The notes beneath the pieces were generated by a model. The model was not told the origin of the DNA. It ran no database searches and was given only the letters and a program-made list of their open reading frames with translations. The translations under genes were made by a program, and so were the position numbers. This document shows, one piece after another, positions 1-7,776 of a stretch of DNA of 64,000 bases (within the stretch, counting starts at the first letter, position 1; every line of letters begins with the position of its first letter). Source of the stretch: Streptomyces xylophagus (GTDB lineage: Bacteria; Actinomycetota; Actinomycetes; Streptomycetales; Streptomycetaceae); NCBI RefSeq assembly GCF_000716435.1, contig NZ_JNWO01000017.1, positions 1 through 64,000 of the forward strand. The letters run 5' to 3'.

Positions 1-43
1 TACTGCAGGGGGGACCCTGTGGGAGAGTAGGACGCCGCCGAAC
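1..43 (+). rRNA. rrf: 5S ribosomal RNA, 3' end (partial)
   Basis: The first bases (TACTGCAGGGGGGACCCTGT, then GGGAGAGTAGGACGCCGCCG) are the well-known 3' part of actinobacterial 5S rRNA, ending in the GCCGCCGAAC strand that pairs with the 5' end of the molecule. Only about the last third is inside the window; the rest, and presumably 23S and 16S rRNA, lie to the left. The exact mature 3' end is uncertain by a few bases. Confidence 0.9.
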
Positions 44-53
44 AAATATTGCG

Positions 54-89
54 AAAACCCCTGTACCGTTTATTCGGTACAGGGGTTTT
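54..89 (+). terminator. rRNA operon terminator
   Basis: A perfect 15-bp inverted repeat (AAAACCCCTGTACCG / CGGTACAGGGGTTTT) with a 6-base loop follows the 5S rRNA by about 10 bases. The flanking A and T runs make it usable from either side, so it may also end the convergent DUF58 operon whose stop codon is at 136. Confidence 0.9.
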
Positions 90-135
90 CTGCGTTTAGA
101 GGCCCTGCTTTTTCAAGCAGGGCTTTCCGCGCGTA

Positions 136-1446
136 TTACAGACGTCCCGCACTCTTGAGAGCGAGATACGCGTCCGCCAGTGCCGGAGCAAGGGCGTCCG
201 GTGTTGCGTCGACGATGGTGACGCCGTGCCGGCGGAGTTTTTCCGCGGTGCGGTCGCGTTCGGTCTGGGCGCGTGCCGCGGCTGCCGCCTCGTAGACCGC
301 CTCCGTGGTTCCACGGGCAGTGGCCATGCGGGCTATGTGCGGATCTGCCACGGATGCCACCAGAACCGTATGGCGCTGGGTGAGTTGGGAGAGCACGGGG
401 AGCAGGCCCTCTTCGACAGGGGCCGTGTCGAGGCTTGTCAGCAGGACGATCAGGGAGCGGCGCGGTGCGGTACGGATCGCGGTGGCTGCCAGGCCTCGGG
501 CGTCTGTTTCGACGAGTTCCGGTTCGAGTGTCGCCATCGCGTTGACCAGTGACGGGAGTACGTCACGTGCCGTGCGGCCCTGGACGAGGGCGCGGACCCG
601 GCGGTCGTAGGCGAGGAGGTCCACGCGGTCGCCGGCGCGGGACGCGAGGGCTGCCAGGAGCAGGGCCGCGTCCATGGAGGAGTCGAGGCGGGGGGCGTCG
701 CCGACGCGGCCCGCCGAGGTACGGCCGGTGTCGAGGACGAGGAGGATGTGGCGGTCGCGTTCGGGGCGCCACGTGCGTACTGCGACCGTCGTTTGGCGGG
801 CGGTGGCGCGCCAGTCGATGGAGCGGGTGTCGTCGCCGGGGACGTATTCGCGCAGGCTGTCGAATTCTGTGCCTTCGCCGCGGGTCAGCACGCTGGTGCG
901 GCCGTCGAGTTCGCGCAGGCGGGCGAGTTTCGACGGGAGGTGCTTGCGGCTGGTGAACGGGGGCAGGACGCGTACCGCCCAGGGGGCCGTGTGGGTGCCT
1001 TGGCGGGTGAGGAGGCCGAGGGGGCCGTAGGAGCGGATTGTCACTCGGTCTGCTTGGCGGTCGCCTCGGCGGGTGGGGCGTAGGCGGGTGGTGAGGCGGC
1101 GGCGTTCGCCGGGCGGGACCGTCAGGCGGTGGCGGGATGCGGCGAATTCTGTGCCCGGGAGCCAGGTGCTGGGGGGCCAGGCGTCGCGGATGCGGGCTCG
1201 TAGCAGGCGGCGGGACGGGTTGGTGACCGTCAGGGTGACGTCTGCGGATTCGCCCAGGCGTACGGAGGTGTCGCCCGAGCGGGTCAGGCTCAGGCGACGT
1301 ACGGGGGCGGCCAGGGCGAAGTCGCAGGCACAGGCCACCGCCAAGGGGGCGTTGACGGCCAGGATGCCCGTCCAGCTGGGTTCCCAGATGCCTACGGGGA
1401 GGGAGCCCAGGGCTGCGAGGAGGGCGGCGCGTCCGGTGAGGGCCAT
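136..1446 (-). CDS. DUF58 domain protein (MoxR partner)
   Basis: A 436-residue protein of the DUF58 family, which has a von Willebrand A-like fold and is usually encoded beside a MoxR AAA+ ATPase. Two hydrophobic stretches near residues 7-45 suggest N-terminal membrane anchoring. The family signature GEGTEFDSLREYVPGDD is at about 190-206, followed by SIDWRATAR. A vWA-like strand with a metal-site-like D (ILLVLDTGRTS) is at about 234. The chosen ATG at 1446 shares its A with the stop of the upstream moxR gene (TGATG), so the two are likely translationally coupled; an in-frame extension further upstream would overlap the moxR coding region. It is the last gene of the operon. Substrate and process are unknown; envelope or chaperone-like roles are proposed for the family. 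Confidence 0.9.
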   Translation of the reverse strand: MALTGRAALLAALGSLPVGIWEPSWTGILAVNAPLAVACACDFALAAPVRRLSLTRSGDTSVRLGESADVTLTVTNPSRRLLRARIRDAWPPSTWLPGTEFAASRHRLTVPPGERRRLTTRLRPTRRGDRQADRVTIRSYGPLGLLTRQGTHTAPWAVRVLPPFTSRKHLPSKLARLRELDGRTSVLTRGEGTEFDSLREYVPGDDTRSIDWRATARQTTVAVRTWRPERDRHILLVLDTGRTSAGRVGDAPRLDSSMDAALLLAALASRAGDRVDLLAYDRRVRALVQGRTARDVLPSLVNAMATLEPELVETDARGLAATAIRTAPRRSLIVLLTSLDTAPVEEGLLPVLSQLTQRHTVLVASVADPHIARMATARGTTEAVYEAAAAARAQTERDRTAEKLRRHGVTIVDATPDALAPALADAYLALKSAGRL

Positions 1447-2438
1447 CAGCGGGGGACCGGGACGTGGGCGAGGATCGCGTTGATGACGGAGTCCGCCGTC
1501 ACGCCCTCCATCTCGGCCTCGGGGCGCAGCTGTACGCGGTGGCGGAGGGTGGGGAGTGCCAGGGCCTTCACGTCGTCGGGGATGACGTAGTCGCGGCCCG
1601 TGAGCCACGCCCACGCGCGCGAGGTGGCCAGGAGGGCGGTGGCGCCGCGCGGGGACACGCCGAGGGTGAGGGACGGCGATTCGCGGGTGGCGCGGCAGAT
1701 GTCCACTACGTAGGCGGTGATTTCGGGGGAGATCGTCGTCTTGGCGACGGCCGCGCGGGCTGCTTCGAGGTCGGCCGCGTTCGCTACGGGGCGCAGGCCG
1801 GCGGCGCGGAGGTCGCGCGGGTTGAAGCCCTCGGCGTGGCGGGTGAGGACGTCGATCTCGTCCTGGCGGGAGGGGAGAGGGATCGTCAGTTTGAGAAGGA
1901 AGCGGTCGAGTTGGGCCTCGGGGAGGGGGTACGTGCCCTCGTACTCGACGGGGTTCTGCGTCGCGGCGACCAGGAACGGGTCGGGGAGCGGGCGCGGGGT
2001 GCCGTCGACGGTGACCTGGCGTTCCTCCATCGCTTCGAGGAGGGACGACTGGGTCTTGGGAGGGGTGCGGTTGATCTCGTCCGCGAGGAGGAGGTTGGTG
2101 AAGACCGGGCCGGGCTGGAAGCGGAACTCGGCGGAGCGCGTGTCGTAGACCAGGGAGCCGGTGACGTCGCTCGGCATCAGGTCCGGGGTGAACTGGATGC
2201 GCTTGGTGTCGAGTTCGAGTGCGGACGCGAGGGCGCGGACGAGCAACGTTTTGGCGACTCCAGGGACTCCTTCTAGGAGAACGTGTCCGCGGCAGAGGAG
2301 GGCGACGACGAGGCCGGTCACGGCGGGGTCCTGGCCGACCACGGCTTTGGCGATCTCGGCGCGCAGGGATTCGAGGGAGGCTCGGGCGGTGTCCGGATTC
2401 CCCGTGATCCCGGCGTTGTCAGTGGTCGGGTCCATCAT
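1446..2438 (-). CDS. MoxR family AAA+ ATPase
   Basis: A 330-residue AAA+ ATPase of the MoxR family. The Walker A motif GVPGVAKT is at about residue 57 and Walker B LLADEINR at about 116, and the length is normal for MoxR. MoxR proteins work with DUF58/vWA proteins as ATP-driven chaperones or remodelling factors; here the DUF58 partner follows directly. The start ATG (2436-2438) overlaps the stop of the DUF4350 gene in an ATGA arrangement, and a second ATG follows at once, so the start may be one codon later. The soluble ATPase is the motor of this otherwise membrane-associated operon. Confidence 0.93.
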   Translation of the reverse strand: MMDPTTDNAGITGNPDTARASLESLRAEIAKAVVGQDPAVTGLVVALLCRGHVLLEGVPGVAKTLLVRALASALELDTKRIQFTPDLMPSDVTGSLVYDTRSAEFRFQPGPVFTNLLLADEINRTPPKTQSSLLEAMEERQVTVDGTPRPLPDPFLVAATQNPVEYEGTYPLPEAQLDRFLLKLTIPLPSRQDEIDVLTRHAEGFNPRDLRAAGLRPVANAADLEAARAAVAKTTISPEITAYVVDICRATRESPSLTLGVSPRGATALLATSRAWAWLTGRDYVIPDDVKALALPTLRHRVQLRPEAEMEGVTADSVINAILAHVPVPR

Positions 2439-3628
2439 GAATGGCGTACCTCTCTTTCGAGGGCGTCGAGTTGGTCGGCAAGTGCGATGAGGGCCGCGTC
2501 GTCGCTGGGCGGCGGGCCGAAGAGGAGGGCGTGCAGGGTCTGTCCGTCGCCGTGGAGGTGGGCGGACAGCGCGGGGAGCAGGGACTCGGGCGCGTGCGCC
2601 TGGGAGACGGGGACGCCTACGAGGGGGGCGAGGCGAGTGCGGGTGGTGGAGCGCAGGGCGGTGGCCGCGCGGTCGCGGGCGTTGGCCTTGCGGTAGAGGC
2701 GGGCGCGGCCTTCGACGGTTTCGGAGGCGCGGATCGCCACGGGGAGTTTCTCGGGCACCAGGGGGCCGAGTCGGCGTGCCCGCCACAGGGCGGCCAGGGC
2801 TGCGGCGATGAACAGTTGCAGGGTGCCCCAGAGCCAGCCCGAGGGGAGCAGGTCGAAGAAGCTCTGGCTGCCGGAGTCGGTGGCCGAGATGTCGGACAGC
2901 GAGGGGAGGTACCAGACCAGATGGGGGCGCGAGCCGAGGAGTTGGAGGGCGAGCGAGGCGTTGCCCTGCTTGTCGAGACGCTTGTTGAAGAGGATGTCGG
3001 GCGCGCCGATGACGACGGTGTCGCCGCTCCCGGACGCGTCCGGGAGCCGGAGCAGGGTCGGACGGCCGTCGCTGGGGTAGCACTCGTCGGCGTCTGTGGC
3101 GGTGGTCGTGTACCTGTAGTCGCCGGTCTCCGCGTCGCCCGCGCGCTGGGCGGCCGGCATCGAGCAGTCGGGGGAGAGCGGCGAGTCGAAGCTGGGCCCG
3201 GCGTCCACGGTGACCTGGGGGGCGAGTCGCCCCAGGGACGGGCTGCTGGGGGCGACGAGGACCGTACGGCTGCCGGAGTTCGCGAACGCCGCGTGCAGGC
3301 CGGACTGTTGACGCTTGGTCAGCAGATCGGGGGCGGCGACCAGGAGGGTGGTGTCCGGGCCGGCCGCGGTGCGGGCCTGGGCCAGGGTGGTGACCACGCG
3401 CGTGGACACGCCCCGGTCGCCGAGGAGTTCGGCGACGGCGCGGCTGCCGTAGGGGTCGGCGGAGCGCGGGTCGAGGGCGCCGTGCCGGGCGTCGGAGCGG
3501 ATCGCGGCGATCGCCACGGCGGCCGCGAGGAGGACCACGAGCGCGAGGACGATGCCCCGCGCGCGGGTCCACACCTGGCGGGCGGTCGGCGAGGCCGAGG
3601 TGGCGGGAAGCGTCGCCTCCGTGGTCAT
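2435..3628 (-). CDS. DUF4350 domain membrane protein
   Basis: A 397-residue protein with an N-terminal transmembrane helix (about residues 22-45, GIVLALVVLLAAAVAIAAI). A globular region of GATase-like DUF4350 type follows (DPYGSRAVAELLGDRGVSTR), then a second hydrophobic segment (LFIAAALAALW) and a charged cytoplasmic tail. DUF4350 proteins are characteristic of actinobacterial MoxR operons. It overlaps both neighbours by four bases (ATGA at 2435-2438 and at 3625-3628). Function is unknown; membrane location and coupling suggest a complex with the MoxR ATPase. Confidence 0.88.
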   Translation of the reverse strand: MTTEATLPATSASPTARQVWTRARGIVLALVVLLAAAVAIAAIRSDARHGALDPRSADPYGSRAVAELLGDRGVSTRVVTTLAQARTAAGPDTTLLVAAPDLLTKRQQSGLHAAFANSGSRTVLVAPSSPSLGRLAPQVTVDAGPSFDSPLSPDCSMPAAQRAGDAETGDYRYTTTATDADECYPSDGRPTLLRLPDASGSGDTVVIGAPDILFNKRLDKQGNASLALQLLGSRPHLVWYLPSLSDISATDSGSQSFFDLLPSGWLWGTLQLFIAAALAALWRARRLGPLVPEKLPVAIRASETVEGRARLYRKANARDRAATALRSTTRTRLAPLVGVPVSQAHAPESLLPALSAHLHGDGQTLHALLFGPPPSDDAALIALADQLDALEREVRHS

Positions 3629-4410
3629 TCGGCGGCCCCCTGGCTGGTGTGGTGGGCCGTGTTGTGGGCGCTGCTGGTGAGGACGGGCCTGGTCCGCTCC
3701 AGGTCGCGGTCGAGTTCGGCGATGCGGCGGTACGACTGCTCGCTCGCGTTGCGCCCGCCGTACGTCACGTCGTCGAAGTGTCGGGCGGCGGCGCGCAGTT
3801 CGGCCGTGTGCGAGGGCAGTGCGCGGCCGGCTTCCGCCACTGCCTCGTCGGCGGTGCGGCCGGGGCGGACGTCGAGCAGGGCTCGCTCCTCCAGGGATCG
3901 GACAATGGCACGCATGCGTTCCTGCACGGCGGGGTTCCAGTGTCCCTGGGCGGCATGCGCCTCGGCGGCCGAGCGGTGTTCGGCGGCGCTTCGCGGGCTG
4001 TCCTCGAACAGGGCGGCGGCGGAGACGGGTTGGCGGCGTGGGGTGCCCAGGCGCCACCACAGGGCGGCCCCGACCGCGAGGACGGCCAGGATGACGACGA
4101 CCAGGCCGAGTGTGCCGCCGGGTGTGGCCTCCGACGCCCTGCTGAAGAGTTTGTCGACCCAGTCCGAGATGGCGTTCAGGGCTCGCTGCGCCAGGCCGGG
4201 GTCGTTTGCGTGGTACATCTGCTTGGACAGTTCACGCCGGGCGGCCTCCCGCGCGGGGTCGCGCGGGATCGTCACCGGCGGCTCGTCGCCCGAGAGGAGC
4301 GACGACTGTACGGCTGTGCCGTGGGCGCGCAGCAGCGTCCCTACGGCCGATTCGACGGCATGCGGCAGCGCCGCGGGTACCGATGTGAGAACTCCCCCCG
4401 CCAGGCTCAC
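3625..4410 (-). CDS. DUF4129 domain membrane protein
   Basis: A 261-residue protein with a transmembrane helix near residues 98-117 (GTLGLVVVILAVLAVGAALW) and a C-terminal DUF4129 region (FDDVTYGGRNASEQSYRRI is its recognisable part). I place the start at GTG 4408-4410, five bases past the stop of the upstream gene and behind GGGGAG. A longer in-frame ATG at 4473 would overlap the upstream gene by about 59 bases and adds only Pro/Ala-rich sequence. DUF4129 domains also occur in transglutaminase-like membrane proteins and in MoxR operons. No enzymatic residues are recognisable. Confidence 0.85.
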   Translation of the reverse strand: MSLAGGVLTSVPAALPHAVESAVGTLLRAHGTAVQSSLLSGDEPPVTIPRDPAREAARRELSKQMYHANDPGLAQRALNAISDWVDKLFSRASEATPGGTLGLVVVILAVLAVGAALWWRLGTPRRQPVSAAALFEDSPRSAAEHRSAAEAHAAQGHWNPAVQERMRAIVRSLEERALLDVRPGRTADEAVAEAGRALPSHTAELRAAARHFDDVTYGGRNASEQSYRRIAELDRDLERTRPVLTSSAHNTAHHTSQGAAE

Positions 4411-4414
4411 CGCA

Positions 4415-5797
4415 TCAGCTCCCCGGGGTGGGGCCGTGGGCGGCGGTGCCGTAGTCCTGGACGCCGGCGGCACGGGCCAGGTCGAGGTCGAGGGCCTCGC
4501 GGCGGATGCGCTGGTCGATGTACAGGAGGACGGTGACGCCCGCCGTGATCGGGAACGCGATCATGCGGCCGATCACCGAGCCGAGACCGCTGATGATGAG
4601 GAACGCCCAGCCGACGTCGCCGGTGCCGTTCACGAGGCCGCTGAGGCCGTCGCCGCTCGACAGCCCGGCGATGAAGGCGAACGGGATCACGAGGATGGAC
4701 GACAGGATGCTCGCGATGATCTGGGCGAGCAGTTGGATGCCGAAGATGCGCCACCAGGAGCCGCGCACCAGCTTCGCGGAGCGGCTCATCGACTTCACGA
4801 TGCCCTGCTTCTCCAGCATCAGCGCGGGCGAGGCCAGGGAGAAGCGGATCGCCAGCCACAGGGTGACGACGGAGCCGGCGAGGCCACCGATGACGGCGAG
4901 CGCGATGCCCGCGTCCTGCGATCCCGTGACGGCCACGACGATGCCGGGCACGGTGGGGACGCCGATCAGGGCGACGGCCATGAGGAGCAGCAGGCAGATC
5001 AGGCCGAACAGCTTGAGCAGCTGGGGCCGGGCGTCGCGCCAGGCCTCTCCGGCGGTGACCGGCTTGCCGAGTACGGCGCGGCTGGTGACCGCCGTGAGCA
5101 GGGCGGTGGCGACGACGGTGCCGATGAGGACGACCAAGTAGACGACGCCGGTGCTGAGGAAGGCCTCGCTCATGGCGCGGGTCACTTCGGAGGTGCTGGC
5201 GTTCGGGTCGTCGAGGGCGTTGGTGCTGGCGAGGTCGCTGAACGCGAAGCCCTGCACCAGGACGACGATGGTCTGCATGACGACGGCGACGGTGAGCGAG
5301 ACGCCCAGGACCGTGCGCCAGTAGGTGCGCATGGTGGAGACGGCGCCGTCGAGGATCTCGCCCACACCGAGCGGGCGGAGCGGGATGACACCGGGCTTGG
5401 CCGCGGGCGGGGGGCCGCCCCAGCCGGCTCCCCAGCCGCCGGGAGCGCCGTAACCGCCGGGACCGCCGTAGCCTCCGTATCCCCCAGCACCGCCGTAGCC
5501 CCCAGGGCCTCCGGGGCCGGCCGGGCCGCCGGGGTGAGCGCCGCCCCAGCCCGGGCCCGGGGGTGGGGGCGGCGGTGCCTGGCCCTGACCCGGGGTGCCG
5601 GTGGGCGCGGACCACTGGCCGGGTGGCGGCTGCTCCTTGGACCACTGCGGGCCGGAGCCCGACGGGTCCGTGCCCGGCTGGTCCGCGGGCTGCGCGGGGC
5701 CGGGACCGTCCGAGGGTTCGGCCGGGCCGGACGCGCCGGGCTCCGGCCCGTCGGGCGGGGCGGATCCGGGCGAGGCCCAGCCCGGAGTGTCGTTCAT
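4415..5797 (-). CDS. Multispan membrane protein with Pro/Gly-rich N-terminus (GDPD membrane-domain like)
   Basis: A 460-residue protein. Residues 1 to about 145 are low complexity, rich in Pro and Gly, with GGYGG and GGPGG repeats. The rest is hydrophobic with about six membrane helices (for example TVLGVSLTVAVVMQTIVVL, VVYLVVLIGTVVATALLTAV and LFGLICLLLLMAVALIGV). This layout matches actinobacterial proteins annotated as 'glycerophosphoryl diester phosphodiesterase membrane domain'; no phosphodiesterase catalytic domain is present. It is the first gene of the MoxR operon, and the DUF4129 gene starts a few bases before its end. The coding repeats are visible in the DNA at about 5440-5530. Confidence 0.82.
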   Translation of the reverse strand: MNDTPGWASPGSAPPDGPEPGASGPAEPSDGPGPAQPADQPGTDPSGSGPQWSKEQPPPGQWSAPTGTPGQGQAPPPPPPGPGWGGAHPGGPAGPGGPGGYGGAGGYGGYGGPGGYGAPGGWGAGWGGPPPAAKPGVIPLRPLGVGEILDGAVSTMRTYWRTVLGVSLTVAVVMQTIVVLVQGFAFSDLASTNALDDPNASTSEVTRAMSEAFLSTGVVYLVVLIGTVVATALLTAVTSRAVLGKPVTAGEAWRDARPQLLKLFGLICLLLLMAVALIGVPTVPGIVVAVTGSQDAGIALAVIGGLAGSVVTLWLAIRFSLASPALMLEKQGIVKSMSRSAKLVRGSWWRIFGIQLLAQIIASILSSILVIPFAFIAGLSSGDGLSGLVNGTGDVGWAFLIISGLGSVIGRMIAFPITAGVTVLLYIDQRIRREALDLDLARAAGVQDYGTAAHGPTPGS

Positions 5798-5937
5798 CGT
5801 CGCTCCTTCACGGTGCCCGTCCGCGGGCGCGGCGGCAGGTTGGCAGCCATCGTGCCATGGGGTGGTCGAGCGGTGACCGGCCGCGGTAGGGGCTGGACAC
5901 CTTCAATTGTCCGCCGGATACGGGGCAGACTGACCGC

Positions 5938-7077
5938 ATGGCTGATCAGTACGCGCAATCCGGCGAGGACGGCCGGCCGACCGAGATACCCGCGATCCGC
6001 TGGGACGAGCCCCCCGAGGGCCCTGTGCTGGTCCTTCTCGACCAGACGAGGCTGCCGGCCGAGGAGGTCGAGCTGGTGTGCACGGACGCGTCCGCGCTGG
6101 TGGACGCGATCCGTTCGCTTGCGGTGCGCGGGGCGCCGCTGCTCGGCATCGCGGGGGCCTACGGCGTCGCGCTCGCCGCCGCGCGGGGCTTCGACGTGGA
6201 CGAGGCCGCAAGGGCGCTGGCGGGCGCCCGGCCCACCGCGGTGAACCTCTCCGTCGGCGTGCGCAGAGCTCAGGCCGCGCACCGCGACGCGGTGGCCAAG
6301 GGAGGCGATTCCGCGCGGGCGGCAGGGGCCGCGCTGGCGGCGGCGCGGCGGTTGCACCGGGAGGACGCCGAGGCCAGCGCGCGGATGGCCGCGCACGGGC
6401 TGGTCCTGCTGGACGAGCTGCTGCCCGGCGGTGGGCACCGGATTCTGACCCACTGCAACACCGGAGCGCTGGTGTCGGGCGGCGAGGGCACGGCCTTCGC
6501 GGTCGCGCTCGCGGCGCACCGGGAGGGGCGGCTGAGGCGGCTCTGGGTGGACGAAACGCGTCCGTTGCTGCAAGGTGCTCGCCTGACGGCGTATGAGGCG
6601 GCGCGCAACGGTATGGCGTACACCTTGCTCACGGACAACGCGGCGGGCTCTTTGTTCGCGGCCGGGGAGGTGGATGCGGTGCTGATCGGGGCGGACCGGA
6701 TTGCTGCCGACGGTTCGGTGGCGAACAAGGTGGGGAGCTATCCGCTCGCTGTGCTCGCCCGGTACCACCATGTGCCGTTCATCGTGGTGGCGCCGGTGAC
6801 GACGGTGGATCCGGACACGCCGGACGGAGCGTCCATCGAGGTGGAGCAGCGTCCCGGGTTCGAGGTGACGGAGATCACGTCACCCCAGGTGACGATGTCG
6901 GGAGCGGGAGGGGGAATTCCGGTGGCACCGCTGGGGACCCAGGCGTACAACCCGGCGTTCGATGTGACGCCTCCCGAGCTGGTGACGGCGATCGTCACCG
7001 AAGAAGGCGCCGTTTCGCCCGTGACTGCGGGGGCGCTCGCAGAGCTGTGTGACAGGTCACGACAGGTAACGATTTAG
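5938..7077 (+). CDS. mtnA: S-methyl-5-thioribose-1-phosphate isomerase
   Basis: A 379-residue MtnA that converts methylthioribose-1-phosphate to methylthioribulose-1-phosphate in the methionine salvage pathway. Family hallmarks are VRGAPLLGIAGAYG near residue 63, HCNTGAL with the catalytic Cys at about 173, and GADRIAADGSVANKVGSY with the catalytic Asp at about 253. No other methionine-salvage gene is adjacent. It is divergent from the MoxR operon (140-bp gap), and the mtrA start follows only 8 bases after its stop. The mtrA promoter therefore probably lies inside the 3' end of mtnA. Confidence 0.95.
   Translation: MADQYAQSGEDGRPTEIPAIRWDEPPEGPVLVLLDQTRLPAEEVELVCTDASALVDAIRSLAVRGAPLLGIAGAYGVALAAARGFDVDEAARALAGARPTAVNLSVGVRRAQAAHRDAVAKGGDSARAAGAALAAARRLHREDAEASARMAAHGLVLLDELLPGGGHRILTHCNTGALVSGGEGTAFAVALAAHREGRLRRLWVDETRPLLQGARLTAYEAARNGMAYTLLTDNAAGSLFAAGEVDAVLIGADRIAADGSVANKVGSYPLAVLARYHHVPFIVVAPVTTVDPDTPDGASIEVEQRPGFEVTEITSPQVTMSGAGGGIPVAPLGTQAYNPAFDVTPPELVTAIVTEEGAVSPVTAGALAELCDRSRQVTI
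7051..7070 (+). promoter_or_regulatory. Direct 10-bp repeat upstream of mtrA (possible MtrA autoregulatory site)
   Basis: GACAGGTCAC is followed immediately by GACAGGTAAC, in the last codons of mtnA and about 16 bases before the mtrA start. MtrA of Streptomyces binds repeats containing GTnAC-type half sites, so head-to-tail GGTCAC/GGTAAC at this position fits autoregulation. This is an inference from motif and position only. Confidence 0.4.
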
Positions 7078-7085
7078 TTAATGGG

Positions 7086-7775
7086 ATGATGTCGTTTATG
7101 AAGGGACGAGTCCTTGTCGTCGATGACGACACCGCACTGGCCGAGATGCTCGGCATTGTGTTGCGTGGTGAAGGTTTTGAGCCGTCTTTCGTAGCTGATG
7201 GCGACAAGGCGCTGGCCGCTTTCCGTGAGAGCAAGCCCGACCTGGTGCTCCTGGACCTGATGCTGCCCGGACGGGACGGTATCGAGGTGTGCCGCCTGAT
7301 CAGGGCGGAGTCCGGGGTGCCGATCGTGATGCTCACGGCGAAGAGCGACACCGTCGATGTCGTGGTCGGCCTGGAGTCGGGCGCGGACGACTACATCGTG
7401 AAGCCGTTCAAGCCGAAGGAGCTGGTCGCCCGGATCCGGGCGCGGCTGCGGCGGTCCGAGGAGCCGGCGCCCGAGCAGCTCGCCATAGGCGATCTGGTCA
7501 TCGACGTGGCCGGTCACTCCGTGAAGCGGGACGGGCAGTCGATCGCGCTGACGCCGCTGGAGTTCGACCTGCTGGTCGCGCTGGCCCGCAAGCCGTGGCA
7601 GGTGTTCACGCGTGAGGTGCTCCTGGAGCAGGTCTGGGGCTACCGGCACGCTGCGGACACCCGGCTGGTCAACGTGCATGTCCAGCGGCTGCGCTCCAAG
7701 GTCGAGAAGGACCCGGAGCGGCCGGAGATCGTGGTGACCGTCCGCGGGGTCGGTTACAAGGCGGGACCGAGCTGA
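7086..7775 (+). CDS. mtrA: Response regulator MtrA (OmpR/PhoB family)
   Basis: A 229-residue OmpR-type regulator. The receiver domain covers residues 7-120, with the acidic pocket DDD at 13-15, phospho-acceptor D57 in LLDLMLPG and K in VKPFKP. A winged-helix DNA-binding domain follows (LTPLEFDLLVALARKPWQVF, then VNVHVQRLRSKVE). The sequence is the near-invariant actinobacterial MtrA, a regulator of development, cell-wall and antibiotic genes. The sensor kinase gene mtrB starts one base after its stop. Alternative in-frame Met codons at 7089 and 7098 mean the exact N-terminus is open. Confidence 0.97.
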   Translation: MMSFMKGRVLVVDDDTALAEMLGIVLRGEGFEPSFVADGDKALAAFRESKPDLVLLDLMLPGRDGIEVCRLIRAESGVPIVMLTAKSDTVDVVVGLESGADDYIVKPFKPKELVARIRARLRRSEEPAPEQLAIGDLVIDVAGHSVKRDGQSIALTPLEFDLLVALARKPWQVFTREVLLEQVWGYRHAADTRLVNVHVQRLRSKVEKDPERPEIVVTVRGVGYKAGPS

Positions 7776-7776
7776 C

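Noticed and set aside
2441..6244. A 1267-codon open frame on the plus strand through the MoxR operon
   Set aside because: It is the complement of well-supported minus-strand genes, rich in Gly/Ala/Arg/Glu from GC bias, with no domain.
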